From positions 1 through 52,767 of the forward strand of contig CAYWVF010000018.1 in NCBI GenBank assembly GCA_964461815.1: a DNA stretch of 52,767 nucleotides, written 5' to 3'. Position 1 is the stretch's first letter, and each line of letters starts with the position of its first letter. Source of the DNA: JAAZBA01 sp964461815. GTDB taxonomy: Bacteria > Bacillota > Clostridia > Oscillospirales > QAMX01. The notes under the pieces are model-generated. The model was not told the DNA's origin. It saw nothing but the letters and a program-made list of their open reading frames with translations, and made no database searches. This document shows positions 45,379 through 52,767 of this stretch, piece by piece. A program made the translations under genes and the position numbers.

Positions 45379-46713
45379 ATTAAGCTCTGCCTTAAATGTT
45401 ACGAAATCCGCAGGATCGAGTGCTTCGCCTTCATAAAGTATCTCAAAATGGAGATGTGGGCCTGTAGAATTACCGGTAGAACCCAATGCGGCGATGACAT
45501 CACCCTGGACTACATGGTCTCCCTCTTTCACGTAGAGCTTGCTGTTGTGGGCGTAATATGTCTGGTAGCCGTTTTCGTGATCTATTATTATCATCTTACC
45601 GTAGCCGCCGACTCCAGAGCCTGCAAAGGTCACTGTTCCGCTATCGGAAGCGAGTATCGGCTCTCCTGTCTTTCCTGCCAGGTCTACACCTGTATGCTTC
45701 GACCAGTGACGCCAGCCGAAGCCACTTGTTACCTTACGGATATTCTCCACAGGAGTTACAAATTCACCTGTAGCACGCCAATAAGGTATCTCCTTTGTGC
45801 CCTGAACATATATCTCGTCCTTTTTCTCTAGGAGTACATTCTCCTTGAGCACTTCTATATTGGCAAGCACACCGTTTTCGTATGTAGCATTTGTTGTGAT
45901 CTCAGATCTTCCGTTTCGACCATCCTGTATTTTTTCACTGTAATCAAGATATTTCGTATCGTCGTATTTTATAACGACCTCGTACTCGACTACCTCTGTT
46001 TTTGTCTCGGTATGCTCAGAAATCACGGACAATAACGGCTTTCCCGATTCGTCACGTGCATTTATAAGAGCATTTGTCAGCTCATCGGCTGTCATCTTCA
46101 ATGATGTAGCAGCTTCTTTTCTCGTAAGAGTTATCTCTGTCGAGATAGTCGGAGCAGATCCGAAGCCCATATTGTAATGAGTGAGTATACGATCAAGCAC
46201 CTTTTCATACTCGTTTGTACTTTCTATCGCACCTATCTCCACGCCGCCTACGGAAACAACGTATAACGGCTCAATAACATCCGACTGTACCATAAGAGAT
46301 GATGATATATCCTTTGTTATATCATTGTTTCTTACAAAGCCTCTGCTGTACTGTACGCCCTCAAGCTCATATGTCTCGCCGAGCACTGCGGAAATATGCT
46401 CCTCAACAACAGCTACCTGCTCACTTGCTGCGTTTATATCGTCCGTATATCCTACGACTTGACCGTCAAGTGTAACTCGCAGTGCAAGTGTAAATTCGCT
46501 CGTCACTATCGCCAGCATTATTATCATGCTTGCCGTAAGCATCCAGGCAACTCGCTTCATCAGCTTCATAAAGCCCGGCTTTACGCATACAACTGTTCCT
46601 ATTCGGCATCCGTTGGAGCCCTTTACAATTATTCCATCTATTGCGTTTTTCACAGGTTCGCTCAGAAGCACAGCTTTTTCTATTATATTCTGCTTTTTAA
46701 CTTCGCTATCCAT
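45376..46713 (-). CDS. Membrane-anchored G5/M23 peptidoglycan peptidase
   Basis: 445 residues from ATG 46713 (GAGAGGTTTTCTA upstream). One membrane helix near residue 50 (MLTASMIIMLAIVTSEFTLA). A G5 domain (VVEYEVVIKYDDTKYLDYSE to LLEKKDEIYVQGTKE) follows, then the LytM/M23 domain with zinc ligands in SKHTGVDLAG (His, Asp) and GPHLHFEI (His). SpoIIQ-like or DipM-like relatives hydrolyse or bind the cell wall. Single gene with a good promoter region upstream. Confidence 0.88.
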   Translation of the reverse strand: MDSEVKKQNIIEKAVLLSEPVKNAIDGIIVKGSNGCRIGTVVCVKPGFMKLMKRVAWMLTASMIIMLAIVTSEFTLALRVTLDGQVVGYTDDINAASEQVAVVEEHISAVLGETYELEGVQYSRGFVRNNDITKDISSSLMVQSDVIEPLYVVSVGGVEIGAIESTNEYEKVLDRILTHYNMGFGSAPTISTEITLTRKEAATSLKMTADELTNALINARDESGKPLLSVISEHTETKTEVVEYEVVIKYDDTKYLDYSEKIQDGRNGRSEITTNATYENGVLANIEVLKENVLLEKKDEIYVQGTKEIPYWRATGEFVTPVENIRKVTSGFGWRHWSKHTGVDLAGKTGEPILASDSGTVTFAGSGVGGYGKMIIIDHENGYQTYYAHNSKLYVKEGDHVVQGDVIAALGSTGNSTGPHLHFEILYEGEALDPADFVTFKAELN

Positions 46714-46957
46714 TAGAAAACCTCTCAAAGTTTTGTTTCAGTTAAGTATCGAAATATTACAAAACGGTAACAACTGTTTACAGTGTACTACATTTTTTGT
46801 AATCTGTCAACTCTTTTTTTGTCGAACGAATTATTTTGCACAAAATTTACAAATTGCACAATACTTATTTGTAATCCAAATAATTAAAAATGATGTTGTT
46901 TTACGCTGTTTTTTAATGTATAATATCATATATGATTTATTTATAAAGGAATAGCCT

Positions 46958-48094
46958 ATGACGATACATTATTTTGATAATGCGGCAACGACGCAGGTAA
47001 TACCGCAGGCTGCCGCTATTGCATATGAAATGATGACGGGGAGCTACGGTAATCCCTCCAGTCTTCACAGATTCGGCGTGAATGCCGCTAAAAGCGTAAA
47101 ACATTCACGTGAGATCATCGCAAATATCATAAATTGTGCTCCCGACGAGCTTCATTTCACCTCAGGCGGTACGGAATCGAACAACACAGCCCTATTTGGT
47201 GCTTCAAAGCTTATCAAGCGCAAGGGAATGCACATAATTACATCCGAAACAGAGCATCATGCCATTCTCAATCCTTTAAAAGAGCTTGAGTCACTTGGCT
47301 TTGAGGTCACAAGAATAAAGCCTCGTCCCGACGGTGCGTTTGACCTTGATGCATTCAGAAGCTCGATCAGACCGGACACCATGCTCGTTTCGGTTATGCT
47401 TGTAAACAATGAATCGGGAGTTATAAACGATGTTGCAAGCATACGCAGCATTTTAAAGGAAAATAATTGCCGTGCTCTTATCCATACCGATGCGGTTCAG
47501 GCGCTGTTCAAGACACCGATAGATGTTAAAAAGCTTGACGTCGATATGCTGTCACTTTCCGGGCATAAGATCAACGCTCCAAAGGGTATCGGTGCTTTAT
47601 ATATGCGACGTGGGCTGAGGCTTCCGCCTCTTATATACGGTGGTGGGCAGGAAAGCGGTATACGTTCCGGTACAGAGCCCACTCCGCTCATTGCAGCCTT
47701 CGGAGCTGCATGTACCGACGGTCTGAATGATTTTGAGGGTGGAGTGATGAGAGTACATGCTTTGCGCGACCGCATCGTATCTCAAATACGTGAGACCGTT
47801 CCCGATATCCATTTCAACTTCACCGAGAACTGCATTCCCCACATACTCAACATTTCGCTGCCGGGGTGTCCGTCCGAGGTGACTATGAGAATACTCGAAA
47901 GCATGGACGTATATGTTTCTGCCGGCTCGGCGTGCTCCAGAGGAAGAAAAAGCCACGTACTCACTGCCTGTGGGATCGAGCCGAAATATATCGATAGTGC
48001 AATAAGAATAAGTATATCAAGGCATAACACCGAGGAGGATGCGGATGTTCTCTGCGAAGCACTCAAGCGTGCGTATGCCAGACTTCACAGATAA
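46958..48094 (+). CDS. Cysteine desulfurase (NifS/IscS family)
   Basis: 378 residues. PLP Lys in MLSLSGHKINAPKGIGALY, TSGGTESNNTALFG, His in TSETEHHAILNPL and the active Cys in VSAGSACSRGRKSH. It takes sulfur from cysteine. The next gene, 27 bases downstream, is thiI, so it likely supplies sulfur for 4-thiouridine as NifZ does for ThiI in Bacillus. 46714-46957 is AT-rich with no gene. Confidence 0.95.
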   Translation: MTIHYFDNAATTQVIPQAAAIAYEMMTGSYGNPSSLHRFGVNAAKSVKHSREIIANIINCAPDELHFTSGGTESNNTALFGASKLIKRKGMHIITSETEHHAILNPLKELESLGFEVTRIKPRPDGAFDLDAFRSSIRPDTMLVSVMLVNNESGVINDVASIRSILKENNCRALIHTDAVQALFKTPIDVKKLDVDMLSLSGHKINAPKGIGALYMRRGLRLPPLIYGGGQESGIRSGTEPTPLIAAFGAACTDGLNDFEGGVMRVHALRDRIVSQIRETVPDIHFNFTENCIPHILNISLPGCPSEVTMRILESMDVYVSAGSACSRGRKSHVLTACGIEPKYIDSAIRISISRHNTEEDADVLCEALKRAYARLHR

Positions 48095-48121
48095 ATAAAT
48101 ATAACGATGGAAGGTTACAAT

Positions 48122-49330
48122 ATGGATGAGATGATACTCCTCAAATGCGGAGAGCTTGTACTTAAGGGCTTGAATCGTTCTAAGTTTGAAGAACGGCTCA
48201 TGAAAACGGTACGCTACAGACTGAGACCGTGCGGTGAATTTCGAATGTACTCAATGCAGTCCACTATATATGTCGAGCCGAAGGCAGGATTTGATACCGA
48301 TCGTGCGATGGAAATGCTCCGCAAGGTATTCGGCATTGTTTCGATCTGCCGCTCATACGTCTGCGAAAAAAATCTTGAGAGCATCAAGCATTTTGCTCCT
48401 ATCTGCTTTGCCGACGCACTCTCATCAGTCTCCACATTTAAGGTACAAGCAAAGCGTTCCGACAAGAAATTCGAATACGACTCAATGGAGATCATGCGTG
48501 AGGTCGGCGGTGCAGTACTGGACAAATTCCCCACTCTTTCCGTTGACGTAAAAGCTCCGCAGCTCACATTGTTTGTTGAAATACGTGACAAAAATGCATA
48601 TCTTCATCTTGAGCCTGTCGAGGGTGCAGGAGGTCTTCCCTGCGGTATCAACGGGAAATCCAGCATTCTGATATCCGGAGGTATCGACAGCCCTGTTGCA
48701 GCTTACCTTATGGCACGCAGAGGACTTGAGCTTCACGCAGTCCACTTCTTCTCATATCCTTATACATCTGAGCAGGCAAAGGAAAAGGTCTATGAGCTTC
48801 TGCGTATCGTATCCGAATACGCAGGCAGGATATATCTGCAGGTCGTACCCTTTACGGATATTCAGGAGCAAATACGTGACAACTGCCCCGAGGAGCTGTT
48901 CACGCTTATAATGCGTAGGTTTATGATGCGTATCTCCTGCCGTCTTGCACGTGATGTAAGATCGGATGCATTAATCACCGGCGAAAGCCTCGGTCAGGTG
49001 GCAAGTCAGACACTGCTTGCACTTGCATCTACCGATGCGGTCTGTGATATGCCTGTATTCCGTCCCGTGATCGGACTTGACAAAAAGGATATCACAGTTA
49101 TTGCTCGTTCCATAGGCACATTTGAAACGTCTATTTTACCTTACGAGGACTGCTGTACTGTATTCACGCCGAAGCATCCGAAAACAAAGCCTATGATATC
49201 GGAGCTTGAAGCAGCCGAGCGTGCTCTCGATATAGACAAGCTCGTCGAGGACGCTATAAACGGAGTAGAAAACATAGCCATCACACCCAACGGTGCTGAG
49301 GTGATAAACAAGGGAGAGAATGACAAATGA
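48122..49330 (+). CDS. thiI: tRNA 4-thiouridine synthetase ThiI
   Basis: 402 residues from ATG 48122 (GGAAGG upstream). THUMP region (residues 60-165) and the PP-loop SILISGGIDSPVAAYLMARR, with LITGESLGQVASQTL after. No C-terminal rhodanese domain, the usual short Gram-positive form, so sulfur must come from the desulfurase directly. It overlaps pncC by four bases. It makes s4U8 in tRNA. Confidence 0.95.
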   Translation: MDEMILLKCGELVLKGLNRSKFEERLMKTVRYRLRPCGEFRMYSMQSTIYVEPKAGFDTDRAMEMLRKVFGIVSICRSYVCEKNLESIKHFAPICFADALSSVSTFKVQAKRSDKKFEYDSMEIMREVGGAVLDKFPTLSVDVKAPQLTLFVEIRDKNAYLHLEPVEGAGGLPCGINGKSSILISGGIDSPVAAYLMARRGLELHAVHFFSYPYTSEQAKEKVYELLRIVSEYAGRIYLQVVPFTDIQEQIRDNCPEELFTLIMRRFMMRISCRLARDVRSDALITGESLGQVASQTLLALASTDAVCDMPVFRPVIGLDKKDITVIARSIGTFETSILPYEDCCTVFTPKHPKTKPMISELEAAERALDIDKLVEDAINGVENIAITPNGAEVINKGENDK

Positions 49331-49803
49331 GTATAAATAATGATCTTGTACAGCTTCTAAGTGAGCGCCTTCTTACAATATCCACTGCCGAATCATGTAC
49401 GGGCGGTCTGATATCAAAGCTTTTGACCGATGTTCCGGGCTCGTCCTCTGTATTTATGGGCAGCGTATGCACATATTCAAACAAAGCTAAGACAGATATA
49501 CTTAATGTAAAGGAAGATGATCTTCTCACCTACGGTGCTGTGAGTGAGCCTGTCGCACTTCAAATGGCACGTGGTGCAAAACGTCTGTTCGGTACAGATA
49601 TTACGATCTCCACAACAGGTATAGCCGGGCCTTCCAGTGATGAAACAAAGAAGCCTGTAGGTTTAGTATACATTGCCGTTGCGGTAAATGAGGGTAGATA
49701 TATCACACGTGAGCTGCATCTCAGCGGCAGTCGTGAGGAAATACGAAATGCAACTGCCGACGCTGCAATAGCTCTTGCAATGGAAGTAGCAGAGGGACTT
49801 TAA
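49327..49803 (+). CDS. pncC: Nicotinamide-nucleotide amidase (CinA C-terminal type)
   Basis: 158 residues. TISTAESCTGGLISKLLTDV and SVCTYSNKAKTDIL then TTGIAGPSSDETKKPVGLVY are the CinA-C/PncC motifs. It deamidates NMN in pyridine nucleotide recycling. It is the short stand-alone form, without the N-terminal MoCF-like half of Firmicute CinA. Confidence 0.93.
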   Translation: MSINNDLVQLLSERLLTISTAESCTGGLISKLLTDVPGSSSVFMGSVCTYSNKAKTDILNVKEDDLLTYGAVSEPVALQMARGAKRLFGTDITISTTGIAGPSSDETKKPVGLVYIAVAVNEGRYITRELHLSGSREEIRNATADAAIALAMEVAEGL

Positions 49804-49805
49804 GT

Positions 49806-51056
49806 ATGAGTATAGCCGCACCGAATTACAAGAGAACCAAATTTGCATGCTACAGCGCATATTTTACCATGTCATCTATTTTCAGCCTGCCTCCGTTGCT
49901 TTTTGTAACGCTTCGTGAGATGTACGGCATTTCATATACGCTTCTCGGCACGCTCATTTTAACGAATTTTCTCACTCAAATGACTATTGATCTGATCTTC
50001 ACATTATTCTCAAAGCATTTCAATATATCGAAGGTCATAAAGATCATGCCGCTGATCACATCAGCAGGATTATTTATCTATGCTATTATCCCATCACTGT
50101 TTCCCTCTCATGCCTATATCGGGCTCATAACAGGAACTATCATATTTTCCGTAGCCGCAGGTCTTTCCGAGGTTCTTTTAAGTCCCGTGATCGCTGCGAT
50201 ACCCTCCGATAATCCGCAAAAGGATATGAGTCTTCTCCACTCGCTGTACGCATTCGGAGTATTTACCGTAGTAGTTATCACTACGATTTTCTTCAAGCTG
50301 TTCGGCACTGAAAACTGGGCATATCTGACCATGTTTTTTGCCGTTCTGCCTATCATTGCATCCGTACTGTTTGCTCTCTCTCCGATGCCCGACATGAGTA
50401 CATCGGAAAGCAGCTCCGATTCCGGCAGCACAAGAAAAAGAACTGTCGGTCTTGCACTTTGCACGGCATGTATTTTCTTCGGAAGCTGTGCCGAAAATGT
50501 AATGTCCAACTGGATCTCCGGATACATGGAAAATGCTTTGCATATAGATAAGGCACTCGGCGACATCCTCGGTATGGCGATGTTTGCTATTCTTCTCGGT
50601 ATCACAAGAATATCCTATGCGAAATACGGCAAAAACATTTGCACTGTACTTCTGGTAGGTATGATCGGTGCTGCTGTCTGCTATCTTGCCGCAGGTCTTT
50701 CGTCAAGCACGATAGTTGCATTCATTGCATGTATCTTTACAGGTATGTTTACATCCATGCTGTGGCCGGGAACGTTGATAATGATGGAGGAAAACATACC
50801 CGGTGCAGGAGTAGCTGCGTATGCTCTCATGGCGTCAGGCGGCGACCTTGGAGCTTCGGTAGCTCCACAGCTTATGGGAATAATCGTAGACAGCGTATCT
50901 GCAAGTGATTTTGCCGCAAGGCTCAGTGTCTCCACGCAGCTCTCTGTCGAACAGATCGGTATGAAGTCGGGAATGCTCATAAGTGCTTTGTTCCCCATAA
51001 TCGGCGCTGTACTGCTTATTTTTGTAATCAGATATTTTAAACGTTCAAGGGTATAA
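49806..51056 (+). CDS. Major facilitator superfamily transporter
   Basis: 416 residues with about 12 membrane helices (SLPPLLFVTLREMYGISYTL and GMISALLFPIIGAVLLIF-type helices at both ends) and a polar loop near residue 205 (SESSSDSGSTRKRTVG). FucP/sugar-type MFS build; substrate unknown. It follows pncC by two bases and is likely co-transcribed. Confidence 0.88.
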   Translation: MSIAAPNYKRTKFACYSAYFTMSSIFSLPPLLFVTLREMYGISYTLLGTLILTNFLTQMTIDLIFTLFSKHFNISKVIKIMPLITSAGLFIYAIIPSLFPSHAYIGLITGTIIFSVAAGLSEVLLSPVIAAIPSDNPQKDMSLLHSLYAFGVFTVVVITTIFFKLFGTENWAYLTMFFAVLPIIASVLFALSPMPDMSTSESSSDSGSTRKRTVGLALCTACIFFGSCAENVMSNWISGYMENALHIDKALGDILGMAMFAILLGITRISYAKYGKNICTVLLVGMIGAAVCYLAAGLSSSTIVAFIACIFTGMFTSMLWPGTLIMMEENIPGAGVAAYALMASGGDLGASVAPQLMGIIVDSVSASDFAARLSVSTQLSVEQIGMKSGMLISALFPIIGAVLLIFVIRYFKRSRV

Positions 51057-51069
51057 GCATTCATATCAA

Positions 51070-51108
51070 TAAAAGCTCTTTCATTTTGCGAAATGAGAGA
51101 GCTTTTTA
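51070..51108 (+). terminator. Terminator of the desulfurase-to-MFS operon
   Basis: AAAAGCTCTTTCATT and AAATGAGAGAGCTTTTT pair around TTGCG, followed by ATC. Confidence 0.95.
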
Positions 51109-51219
51109 TCTTTTTCACTCGAAAAAGTTACTGTTTATAACAACACCTTATTCTTACCTTTTCGCTTTTTATTCCACAATATACCATAAAAAGCTCATTA
51201 TTTCCGGCAATAATTGCCA

Positions 51220-51248
51220 TTGAACGAACGTCTCTTGTATGCTATAAT
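51220..51248 (+). promoter_or_regulatory. Promoter of the histidine kinase gene
   Basis: TTGAAC (51220-51225), 17 bases, TATAAT (51243-51248); the inverted repeat CTTGTA/TACAAG surrounds the -10. GGAGGTGTTTTT precedes the start at 51285. Confidence 0.8.
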
Positions 51249-51284
51249 ACAAGATGTGGAAATAGCTTTTGCGGAGGTGTTTTT

Positions 51285-52382
51285 ATGAAGCACATAGTAT
51301 CATTTTCAGATCTTGCAGATATGATATCCGATCCTGCGGTGATAATACGCGGTGAAACGATAGTTTATATAAATCCATCCGCAAAAAGCACTTTTACATC
51401 ATTTCGTGTCGGAGACAGCATCTGTCATCTTCTCTCGCTTCCGCTCATGTCTATAGAAACGATCGGAGATGCAGCATACCCCTTTGCATATAATGGCAGC
51501 AGCTTCAGCATATACACCGCTATCTTCAACAGTGAAACTATCATTATTTTCAAGAAAAATATCAACGCAAAATACTCAGATGTATTTCTCCACCCTCAAA
51601 CAGCATTAAGCATCACATCACAGCTCAGAGATTTTCTGTCTCTTTCCTTTATATCCTTTGCAAATCTCGGCAGAATGATGGATGAGCAGGAAAAACAGAA
51701 ATTTGGTGAGCCGCTGAGCATTATGCGTAGGAGCTTATACCAAAAGCTAAATCTTGTCAACCATCTCGACTTGCTTGCACATGCTTTCAGCAATAAGCTT
51801 AAGCTGAATTGTGCTCCCATTGATATTGCATCAAGGCTTACTACCATTACCGACTGCATACGTACTCTTCTCGACGGCTCTGGAATATCCGTAAAATTCA
51901 AAAGCAACGTCGGAACAGGATTTATTGTGATCGCCGACATGCCGAAGCTGGAAACTGCGCTGTTATGCGCTGTTTCAAACGCTATAAAATATTCCCCCTC
52001 GAACGGTAATGTTGATATAACATTATCATCGGATATGAACAATGTATTTTTGCACATTGAAGACAATGGGCAGGGCATATCCGATACATCGGGAGTAAAT
52101 ATACGCAGGAAATTTTCTGTACCGTCTGTTCTTTCCAATCCGAAAGCCGGTGCAGGCTTCGGTATCTCCGTGATAGACGAAATAGCAGCTCTTCACAGTG
52201 GCTCACTTGATATCAAGAGTGTACCGGGTAGCGGCACTGTAATAACAATCGTTATTCCGCACGCTTCATTTATTACAAGCAGCGGTCATACGGATCATGT
52301 AAAACCTATCACTCAAGATCCGTCAAAAACCATATTGGTCGAGCTGTCCGATGTACTGCAAAGCAGCAAATACAAACTGTGA
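51285..52382 (+). CDS. Atypical sensor histidine kinase-like protein
   Basis: 365 residues. The first 100 form a PAS-like domain (DLADMISDPAVIIRGETIVY). The HATPase_c domain is clear: N box LLCAVSNAIKYSPSNG, G1 HIEDNGQGISD and G2 GAGFGISVIDEIA. The dimerisation segment (SQLRDFLSLSFISFANLGRM) lacks the H-E/D-x-R phospho-acceptor His of classical kinases. No response regulator gene is next to it. It may act as an ATP-binding regulator or phosphorylate a partner through another His. Confidence 0.8.
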   Translation: MKHIVSFSDLADMISDPAVIIRGETIVYINPSAKSTFTSFRVGDSICHLLSLPLMSIETIGDAAYPFAYNGSSFSIYTAIFNSETIIIFKKNINAKYSDVFLHPQTALSITSQLRDFLSLSFISFANLGRMMDEQEKQKFGEPLSIMRRSLYQKLNLVNHLDLLAHAFSNKLKLNCAPIDIASRLTTITDCIRTLLDGSGISVKFKSNVGTGFIVIADMPKLETALLCAVSNAIKYSPSNGNVDITLSSDMNNVFLHIEDNGQGISDTSGVNIRRKFSVPSVLSNPKAGAGFGISVIDEIAALHSGSLDIKSVPGSGTVITIVIPHASFITSSGHTDHVKPITQDPSKTILVELSDVLQSSKYKL

Positions 52383-52390
52383 TAAAAATG

Positions 52391-52419
52391 TTGACATCTC
52401 GGTAAAGATGTAGTAAAAT
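52391..52419 (+). promoter_or_regulatory. Promoter upstream of the tRNA-Arg fragment
   Basis: TTGACA (52391-52396), 17 bases, TAAAAT (52414-52419). It begins nine bases after the kinase stop. Confidence 0.85.
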
Positions 52420-52425
52420 AAATTG

Positions 52426-52584
52426 GAATGCTTTTATAAGTTAATGCTATGCTCCGAGCTGTAGTAAGCAGTCTAAAGCATAGCATCTGTTTCGCAAAGC
52501 AGCTTTTTCCCTATGGATACACGTAAACGTATTGTTTTCATAGGTTCGCTGTTTGCCGAAATCGTAAGTGATATATCATAATAT
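52426..52584 (+). ncRNA. Putative structured RNA or long tRNA leader
   Basis: The transcript from 52391-52419 would fold strongly. ATGCTATGC (52444-52452) pairs with GCATAGCAT (52478-52486). GCAAAGCAGC (52494-52503) pairs with GCTGTTTGC (52548-52556), enclosing CCTATG (52510-52515) and CATAGG (52539-52544). No coding frame and no U-run terminator occur before the tRNA. It is either a small RNA cut at its 3' end or a precursor processed from the tRNA. It does not show the SRP RNA or 6S RNA consensus. Confidence 0.5.
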
Positions 52585-52624
52585 GCGCCCGTAGCTCAGC
52601 AGGATAGAGCGTTCGCCTCCTAAG
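52585..52624 (+). tRNA. 5' half of tRNA-Arg(CCU), interrupted
   Basis: GCGCCCGTAGCTCAGCAGGA opens an acceptor stem and D-arm, followed by GATAGAGC and the anticodon arm TTCGC-CTCCTAA. The expected GCGAA of the anticodon stem, the T-arm and the 3' acceptor strand (matching GGGCGC) are absent: the sequence diverges after CCTAAG. The gene is cut in the 3' side of the anticodon loop by an integrated element to the right. Confidence 0.88.
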
Positions 52625-52638
52625 GTCTTGCTCTATCC
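52602..52638. other. Attachment site of a third integrated element
   Basis: GGATAGAGC (52602-52610), from the tRNA D-arm, is mirrored by GCTCTATCC (52630-52638) in the incoming element, 19 bases apart and centred on CCTCCTAAGG. Inverted arms around a crossover region in an anticodon loop are typical of tyrosine-recombinase core sites. Confidence 0.7.
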
Positions 52639-52766
52639 GCTTGATACGCGAGGGAAACTGCGAAAACGCGAGAAAAACGCCGATTTCGCGACCTTGCCTG
52701 AATCTCTCCGGAGATTTGGCACCCTGTTTGGTACCCTTTGGTGTCTTTTCGGGAAAATGTAAGGGA
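52620..52766 (-). CDS. C-terminal end of a probable integrase of the third element (partial)
   Basis: An open minus-strand frame enters from the window's right edge. It reads SRKDTKGYQTGCQISGEIQA, is basic, and ends with a TAG at 52620-52622 inside the attachment core. Tyrosine integrases often end at their att site, so this fits; the visible 48 residues hold no catalytic motif. Other frames here are also open, so this is tentative. Confidence 0.35.
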   Translation of the reverse strand, partial: SLTFSRKDTKGYQTGCQISGEIQARSRNRRFSRVFAVSLAYQADRARP

Positions 52767-52767
52767 T

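Noticed and set aside
52426..52584. SRP RNA, 6S RNA or tmRNA
   Set aside because: No GGAAG-type SRP loop, no single long closing stem as in 6S RNA and no tRNA-like ends of tmRNA.

Overview
The window reads as a low-to-mid GC, spore-forming Firmicute of the Clostridia (an Oscillospirales/Ruminococcus-like host fits best, but no rRNA or marker set here proves the genus). The evidence is a cotJA-cotJB-cotJC spore-coat operon, sigma-A promoters with 17-base spacers, Gram-positive ribosome binding sites, a sodium-pump decarboxylase operon, and a thiI gene paired with a cysteine desulfurase. Most of the window is mobile DNA.

Layout. (1) 1 to about 5,590: the right part of a first integrated element. 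It carries a short tyrosine recombinase, XRE-type regulators with palindromic operators, a frameshifted small gene, and a large serine recombinase (3883-5571) at its right end. (2) About 5,590-5,683: a short internal piece of cotJC on the minus strand. (3) 5,684-39,054: a complete prophage of about 33.4 kb bounded by the 13-base direct repeat GTCCGTCCCGCCG (5671-5683 and 39055-39067). It is a contractile-tail phage of PBSX/Xkd type. Left to right it holds a conversion region with two copies of a three-gene small-peptide cassette, lysis genes, tail fibres with glycine-rich domains, baseplate, tape measure, a frameshifted tail chaperone, tube, sheath, connectors, capsid and scaffold. Next come an orphan hicB, a MuF-fused ADP-ribosyltransferase toxin with orphan toxin cassettes, portal and terminase, a hicAB pair, early genes including an HUH-type Rep, a four-operator repressor switch, a LexA/CI-like repressor, a putative leader RNA, and the large serine integrase (37592-39037). 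(4) 39,040-39,617: the 5' part of cotJC, then cotJB and cotJA, all on the minus strand. (5) 39,733-52,382: host genes truB, ribF, an oxaloacetate/methylmalonyl-CoA decarboxylase sodium pump (four subunits), an M23 envelope peptidase, cysteine desulfurase, thiI, pncC, an MFS transporter and an atypical histidine kinase. (6) 52,391-52,767: a promoter with a foldable transcript, then the 5' half of a tRNA-Arg(CCU) cut in the anticodon arm by a third integrated element that runs off the window.

The central result is that cotJC is cut twice. Its first 33 codons lie at 39055-39153. The next codons resume in frame at 5671-5683 across the prophage, and the gene is cut again at the codons for TDIG by the first element. 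Removing the prophage at the 13-base core restores the exact CotJC reading frame, and the rejoined phage ends form a near-perfect inverted repeat around the core, as expected for a serine-integrase attP. This has the same logic as the sporulation intervening elements known in sigK and spsM, but with two elements in one coat gene.

A second notable system is the phage polymorphic toxin: MuF-ART plus an immunity candidate, followed by promoterless truncated MuF copies carrying other C-terminal domains, each preceded by the same hairpin repeat. A third is the duplicated cassette of two small hydrophobic peptides plus a ribbon-helix-helix protein at the prophage edge.
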